Shown here: one piece after another, positions 6,419 through 9,456 of the stretch | How the letters are laid out: every line of letters starts with the position of its first letter | Numbering within the stretch: the first letter of the stretch is position 1 | Position numbers and translations under genes: made by a program | From: Ruminococcus sp. | GTDB taxonomy: Bacteria; Bacillota; Clostridia; Oscillospirales; Ruminococcaceae | Assembly (NCBI GenBank): GCA_024697705.1 | Contig: JAILFF010000134.1 | Location: 1-9,456, forward strand | Direction: 5' to 3' | DNA: 9,456 nt | The notes under the pieces: model-generated | The model's database searches: none | Told to the model about the DNA's origin: nothing | What the model saw: the letters and a program-made list of their open reading frames with translations, nothing else

Positions 6419-7205
6419 CGTATATCTTACCGAAAACGGTCTTGCGGGAAGCCGCGAAAAGGCAAAGCAGCTGATCTCGGGCGGAAGGGTGACGATAAAC
6501 GGCACGGCGGTCACAAAGCCATCTTTTTCCGTACCCGAAGGCGCAGAAGTCAGCGTTTCGGCGGGTGAGGATTACGTCGGCAGGGGCGCTTACAAGCTGC
6601 TCAAAGCGTTCGAGGTCTTCCCAATCGACGTAAAAGGCAGGCTCTGCGCGGACATCGGCGCTTCTACGGGCGGCTTTACGCAGGTGCTTCTCGAAAAGGG
6701 CGCGGCAAAAGTCTGGGCAGTCGATGTGGGACACGGACAGCTCGACCGAAAGCTCTGTGACGACAGCCGCGTTGTCAACTGCGAGGGCGTGAACGTGCGC
6801 TATCTTCCGCAGGACTTTTTCGGCGCGGAGGTCACATTTGCCTGCTGCGACCTTTCGTTCATCTCACTCACGCAGATACTTCCCGCGCTGACGGCGGCTC
6901 TTCCCGAAAACGCCGAGCTTGTTACGCTCATCAAGCCGCAGTTCGAGGCGGGCAAGGCGGCTCTTAACAAAAGCGGCGTTGTTAAAGACAAGCGCCGACA
7001 CACCGAAGTGCTTGAAAGCCTGACGGCGTTCTTCCCGACCGTGGGACTTACGGTCTGCGGGCTTGACTATTCCCCGATAAGCGGCGGCGACGGGAATATC
7101 GAATACCTGGCGTTCCTCAAAAAAGGGACATTCCCCGCCGTTTCGACCGACTTAAAAAGACTTGTGGACAAAGCGTTTTCCGACATAAGGAGTGTGCAGA
7201 AATGA
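6405..7205 (+). CDS. tlyA: TlyA family rRNA (cytidine-2'-O)-methyltransferase / putative hemolysin
   Basis: A 266-residue protein of the TlyA family, S-adenosylmethionine-dependent 2'-O-methyltransferases. In mycobacteria TlyA modifies 16S and 23S rRNA, affecting capreomycin sensitivity; the hemolysin label is historical. An N-terminal S4 RNA-binding domain (RLDVYLTENGLAGSREKAK, 3-21, through about 60) is joined to an FtsJ-type Rossmann domain with YVGRGAYKLLKAFE (57-70), the SAM loop DIGASTGGFT (83-92), CCDLSFISL (147-155), TLIKPQFEAG (174-183) and GGDGNIEYL (227-235). K64, D149, K177 and E233 match the K-D-K-E catalytic tetrad. The ATG at 6405 has GGAG at 6391-6394 and gives the usual family length. 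The open frame extends upstream to 6192, but that part is dxs in another frame. The stop overlaps the nadK start (ATGA). The exact rRNA target here is not known. Confidence 0.94.
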   Translation: MARLDVYLTENGLAGSREKAKQLISGGRVTINGTAVTKPSFSVPEGAEVSVSAGEDYVGRGAYKLLKAFEVFPIDVKGRLCADIGASTGGFTQVLLEKGAAKVWAVDVGHGQLDRKLCDDSRVVNCEGVNVRYLPQDFFGAEVTFACCDLSFISLTQILPALTAALPENAELVTLIKPQFEAGKAALNKSGVVKDKRRHTEVLESLTAFFPTVGLTVCGLDYSPISGGDGNIEYLAFLKKGTFPAVSTDLKRLVDKAFSDIRSVQK

Positions 7206-8098
7206 CTGTTTTTATCTATCCGAATCTGAACAAACCCAACAGTCTGCTATGCACCGAACAGGCGTGCGGGGTGCTTTTGTCCGAAGAATGCCGCGTGTTT
7301 ATGGACAAAAAGTTTGAAGAAGTCTTCGGCAGCAGCAAGGGAATAATCTACCGCACCACCGAGGAATGTGTCTCCGACTGCAACGTCATCGTTGTGACGG
7401 GCGGCGACGGCACTATACTTCGCTGCGCGGGGCTTGCATCGAAATACGGCAAGCCGATACTCGGGATAAACTGCGGCACGCTGGGCTTTATGGCTTCGCT
7501 CGAAATAAGCGAGATATTCAAGCTGCGCCTGCTCTGCCGCGGAGAATACACCGTTTCTGAACGAATGATGCTCTCGGTAACGGTCAGACACAGCGACGGC
7601 ACCGTTTCGACCGCCGACGCGCTCAACGACGCGGTGCTTATCAAGGGCGAGGAATGTAAGCTTGCCGATTTCGAGGTGATGAAATCCGGCAGCGTGGTCT
7701 CGGCACTTCGGGCGGACGGCGTTATCTTCTCTACCGCTACGGGCGCTACGGCTTATTCGCTCTCGGCGGGAGGACCCATCATCGAGCCCGACCTGCAATG
7801 CATCGAATTCTCGCAGGTGTGCGCCCATACGCTCTTTTCGAGAACGATCGTCTTTTCGCCCGAATCGCTGCTGACGGTAAAATGCCACTGCGCCGAAGGA
7901 ACTCACGTTACGCTCAATGTGGACGGCGTTCTTTTAGCAAAGCTTACCGCGCACGACACGGTGGAGATAAAGCGTTCGGCGCTCAAAACAAGGATAATCG
8001 ACCTGACGGGCGGCAGCTTCTTCCAGACGGTGAACAGCAAGCTGATGACTCCCCTCAAACCGCAGGATCGATCCGATAAGGAAAGATACGGCAAATGA
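7202..8098 (+). CDS. nadK: NAD kinase
   Basis: A 298-residue enzyme phosphorylating NAD+ to NADP+ using ATP or polyphosphate, and the only known route to NADP in most bacteria. Motifs are VVTGGDGTILR (64-74, with GGDGT at 67-71 and the catalytic Asp), GINCGTLGFM (88-97), ALNDAVLIKG (140-149; the family usually has LNE) and RADGVIFSTATGATAYSLSA (170-189; usually TPTGSTAY), then GGPIIEPD (190-197) and HTLFSRTIVF (209-218). AAGGAG at 7187-7192 with nine-base spacing precedes the start, which overlaps the tlyA stop by four bases (ATGA). The 3' end overlaps argR the same way. Small motif substitutions are conservative and I expect an active enzyme. Confidence 0.95.
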   Translation: MTVFIYPNLNKPNSLLCTEQACGVLLSEECRVFMDKKFEEVFGSSKGIIYRTTEECVSDCNVIVVTGGDGTILRCAGLASKYGKPILGINCGTLGFMASLEISEIFKLRLLCRGEYTVSERMMLSVTVRHSDGTVSTADALNDAVLIKGEECKLADFEVMKSGSVVSALRADGVIFSTATGATAYSLSAGGPIIEPDLQCIEFSQVCAHTLFSRTIVFSPESLLTVKCHCAEGTHVTLNVDGVLLAKLTAHDTVEIKRSALKTRIIDLTGGSFFQTVNSKLMTPLKPQDRSDKERYGK

Positions 8099-8559
8099 AA
8101 AACAAACGGCTTGATACTATCCTGAGGCTGATAGCGGAACACGACATCGGGACGCAGGAGGAGCTTTGCGCACTGCTGGCGGGCGAGGGCTTCAGCGTTA
8201 CGCAGGCGACGGTCTCCCGCGACATCAAGGAACTGGCGCTTATCAAGGTGCAGAGCGGCGGCAGAATGAAGTATTCCGTCCCCGCGCTCAAACAAGTAAC
8301 GATGAGCGAAAGCGGCAGCCTTATATTCAGCATGATCTTTGACAGCGTGCGGTCGGTGGACTTTGCGATGAATACCGTCGTGATAAAATGCAAATCGGGA
8401 ATGGCGCAGGCGATATGCGCGAAGCTCGATTCGACCGATCTGCTCGGTGCGGTGGGAACGCTCGCGGGCGACGATACCATATTTATCCTTATGCGCACCG
8501 AACGCGACGCCGAACGGCTCGTAAAGGAGCTTAATACCATACTAAACACAAAAAATTAG
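8095..8559 (+). CDS. argR: Arginine repressor ArgR/AhrC
   Basis: A 154-residue arginine-responsive DNA-binding regulator. Family members form hexamers that, with L-arginine, repress arginine synthesis and can activate catabolic genes. An N-terminal winged-helix domain (1-70) includes RLDTILRLIAEHDIGTQEEL (5-24) and the recognition-helix signature TQATVSRDIKEL (36-47). The C-terminal oligomerisation and arginine-binding domain (about 75-154) carries VGTLAGDDTIFIL (120-132), whose G-DD core (125-127) binds arginine. AAGGAAA at 8078-8084 precedes the start by ten bases, and the start overlaps nadK (ATGA). Length is the family norm (about 150). An ArgR gene between nadK and recN is a conserved Firmicutes arrangement. 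No arginine biosynthesis gene or convincing ARG box is visible in this window, so its targets lie elsewhere. Confidence 0.95.
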   Translation: MKNKRLDTILRLIAEHDIGTQEELCALLAGEGFSVTQATVSRDIKELALIKVQSGGRMKYSVPALKQVTMSESGSLIFSMIFDSVRSVDFAMNTVVIKCKSGMAQAICAKLDSTDLLGAVGTLAGDDTIFILMRTERDAERLVKELNTILNTKN

Positions 8560-8566
8560 GCGGTGA
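8558..8566 (+). promoter_or_regulatory. Strong Shine-Dalgarno site for the recN TTG start
   Basis: AGGCGGTGA matches the anti-Shine-Dalgarno complement AGGAGGTGA with one mismatch and lies seven bases before the TTG at 8574. It overlaps the argR stop codon. A site this strong is what one expects in front of a weak TTG start. The GTG within the site (8563-8565) is in another frame that stops after ten codons. Confidence 0.75.
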
Positions 8567-8573
8567 CTATTTC

Positions 8574-9456
8574 TTGCTTGAAGAAATATACATAGAAAAC
8601 CTTGCGGTCATCGAGAAAGCGACCGTCGGCTTTACTGACAATTTAAACGTATTCACCGGCGAGACAGGTGCCGGAAAATCCATACTGATAAACGGCATAA
8701 ACGCCCTGCTCGGTCAGCGCGTGACGAAGGATATCGTCCGCACGGGCGCTAAAAAGGCTGTTATCTCGGGGTGCTTTTCGGGGCTTAACAGCGCGGTGCT
8801 CGAAAAAATGGAGGAGCTTGGGATAGAAGCGGAGGACGGAAAGCTCTATCTTACCCGCGAGATCAACTCCGACGGCGGCAGCACGGGGCGCATCAACTCG
8901 CGAAGCTTCAATATATCGGCGATACGTGAGCTGGGCGCTCTGCTCGTGACGATACACGGTCAGCACGACAATCAGATACTCATGTCGCCCGAAAAGCACA
9001 TCGACATTCTCGACGGCTATTCCGACGCGCAGCCGCTTCTCTACGAATACGGCAAGCTTTTCCACGAATTGCAGGAGCTTTCGCGGGACATCAGCCGCAA
9101 GAAAAAGGAGCAGGAGGGCAAGCAGGCAAGGCTTTCGCAGCTCAAAGAGATCATAGCCGAGCTGACCGAGCTTAACGCCAAGCCGGACGAGGATACCGAG
9201 ATCGACGAGGAGCTCAATATCTCGAAAAACGCGGTGTTTCTCTCGGAGGCTGCCTTTGCCGCCGAAAGGCTTCTCGCGGGCGACGAGGACACCGACGGCA
9301 TCGACACGGCGCTCGGGCAGGCGCTAAAACAGCTTGAAACGGGCACCGACATCATGCAGGAGTTCGCGGCTCTGCACGAAAGACTGAGCTCGGTGCAGAT
9401 CGAGGCCGCCGACATCGCGTCCGAGGTTTCGTCGCTTATAGACAAGCGCGGCGCCG
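8574..9456 (+). CDS. recN: DNA repair protein RecN (5' part, runs off the window)
   Basis: The first 294 residues of RecN, an SMC-like ATPase recruited to double-strand breaks early in recombinational repair. Full-length RecN is about 550-570 residues, so roughly half is present and the frame is open to the right edge. The start reads MLEEIYIENLAVIEKATVGF (1-20), followed by FTGETGAGKSIL (27-38) with Walker A GETGAGKS (29-36), GRINSRSFN (105-113) and the Q-loop region TIHGQHDNQ (126-134). From about 145 on, charged heptad-like sequence rich in Glu, Lys, Leu and Gln begins the coiled-coil arm. The signature motif and Walker B lie beyond the window. The start is TTG, chosen because the family's N-terminal sequence begins exactly there and a strong ribosome binding site lies seven bases upstream; no ATG fits. 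Confidence 0.93.
   Translation, partial: MLEEIYIENLAVIEKATVGFTDNLNVFTGETGAGKSILINGINALLGQRVTKDIVRTGAKKAVISGCFSGLNSAVLEKMEELGIEAEDGKLYLTREINSDGGSTGRINSRSFNISAIRELGALLVTIHGQHDNQILMSPEKHIDILDGYSDAQPLLYEYGKLFHELQELSRDISRKKKEQEGKQARLSQLKEIIAELTELNAKPDEDTEIDEELNISKNAVFLSEAAFAAERLLAGDEDTDGIDTALGQALKQLETGTDIMQEFAALHERLSSVQIEAADIASEVSSLIDKRGA

Noticed and set aside
7247..7906. Minus-strand open frame of 219 codons opposite nadK
   Set aside because: It is antisense to a clear NAD kinase, and its composition follows from the complementary codons.

Overview
The window reads as one long, tightly packed housekeeping operon from a Gram-positive, Firmicutes-type bacterium. It is most likely a member of Clostridia in the Oscillospiraceae/Ruminococcus group. 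Three things point there. The gene order asp23-like / nusB / Kae1-like / xseA / xseB / ispA / dxs / tlyA / nadK / argR / recN is a classic Clostridia/Bacilli arrangement. The start sites carry purine-rich AAGGA(G)-type ribosome binding sites. The GC-rich genes contrast with an AT-rich intergenic region that carries small hairpins and an ACTATTC tandem repeat. Genus or species cannot be fixed from the sequence alone.

Layout. Bases 1-254 are intergenic: three short hairpins (11-105), a 7-base tandem repeat (112-146) and a further stem-loop (179-201), with no convincing gene. A strong sigma-A-type promoter with an extended -10 lies at 255-283. Its predicted transcript has a leader of about 70 bases with a small hairpin (309-326), followed by the first gene. 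From 359 to the right edge, eleven plus-strand genes follow with either overlaps (8, 1, 14, 4 and 4 bases) or gaps of at most 22 bases. No internal terminator or strong internal promoter was seen. The last gene, recN, runs off the right edge, so the operon continues.

How the genes relate. They share transcription more than one pathway. There is an Asp23-family envelope-stress protein; NusB (rRNA antitermination); a TsaD/Kae1 paralogue of unknown role; both subunits of exonuclease VII (XseA, XseB); two isoprenoid enzymes (DXS at the head of the MEP pathway, IspA making farnesyl diphosphate); an S4-domain rRNA methyltransferase of the TlyA family; NAD kinase; the arginine repressor ArgR; and the DNA-repair protein RecN. 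DNA repair (xseA/B, recN), ribosome/RNA function (nusB, tlyA) and isoprenoid supply are therefore co-expressed.

I found no new multi-gene system. The points most worth a second look are the Kae1-like TsaD paralogue between nusB and xseA, the intergenic repeat cluster at the left edge, and a divergent DXS with an Asp-to-Tyr change next to its metal-binding Asn.
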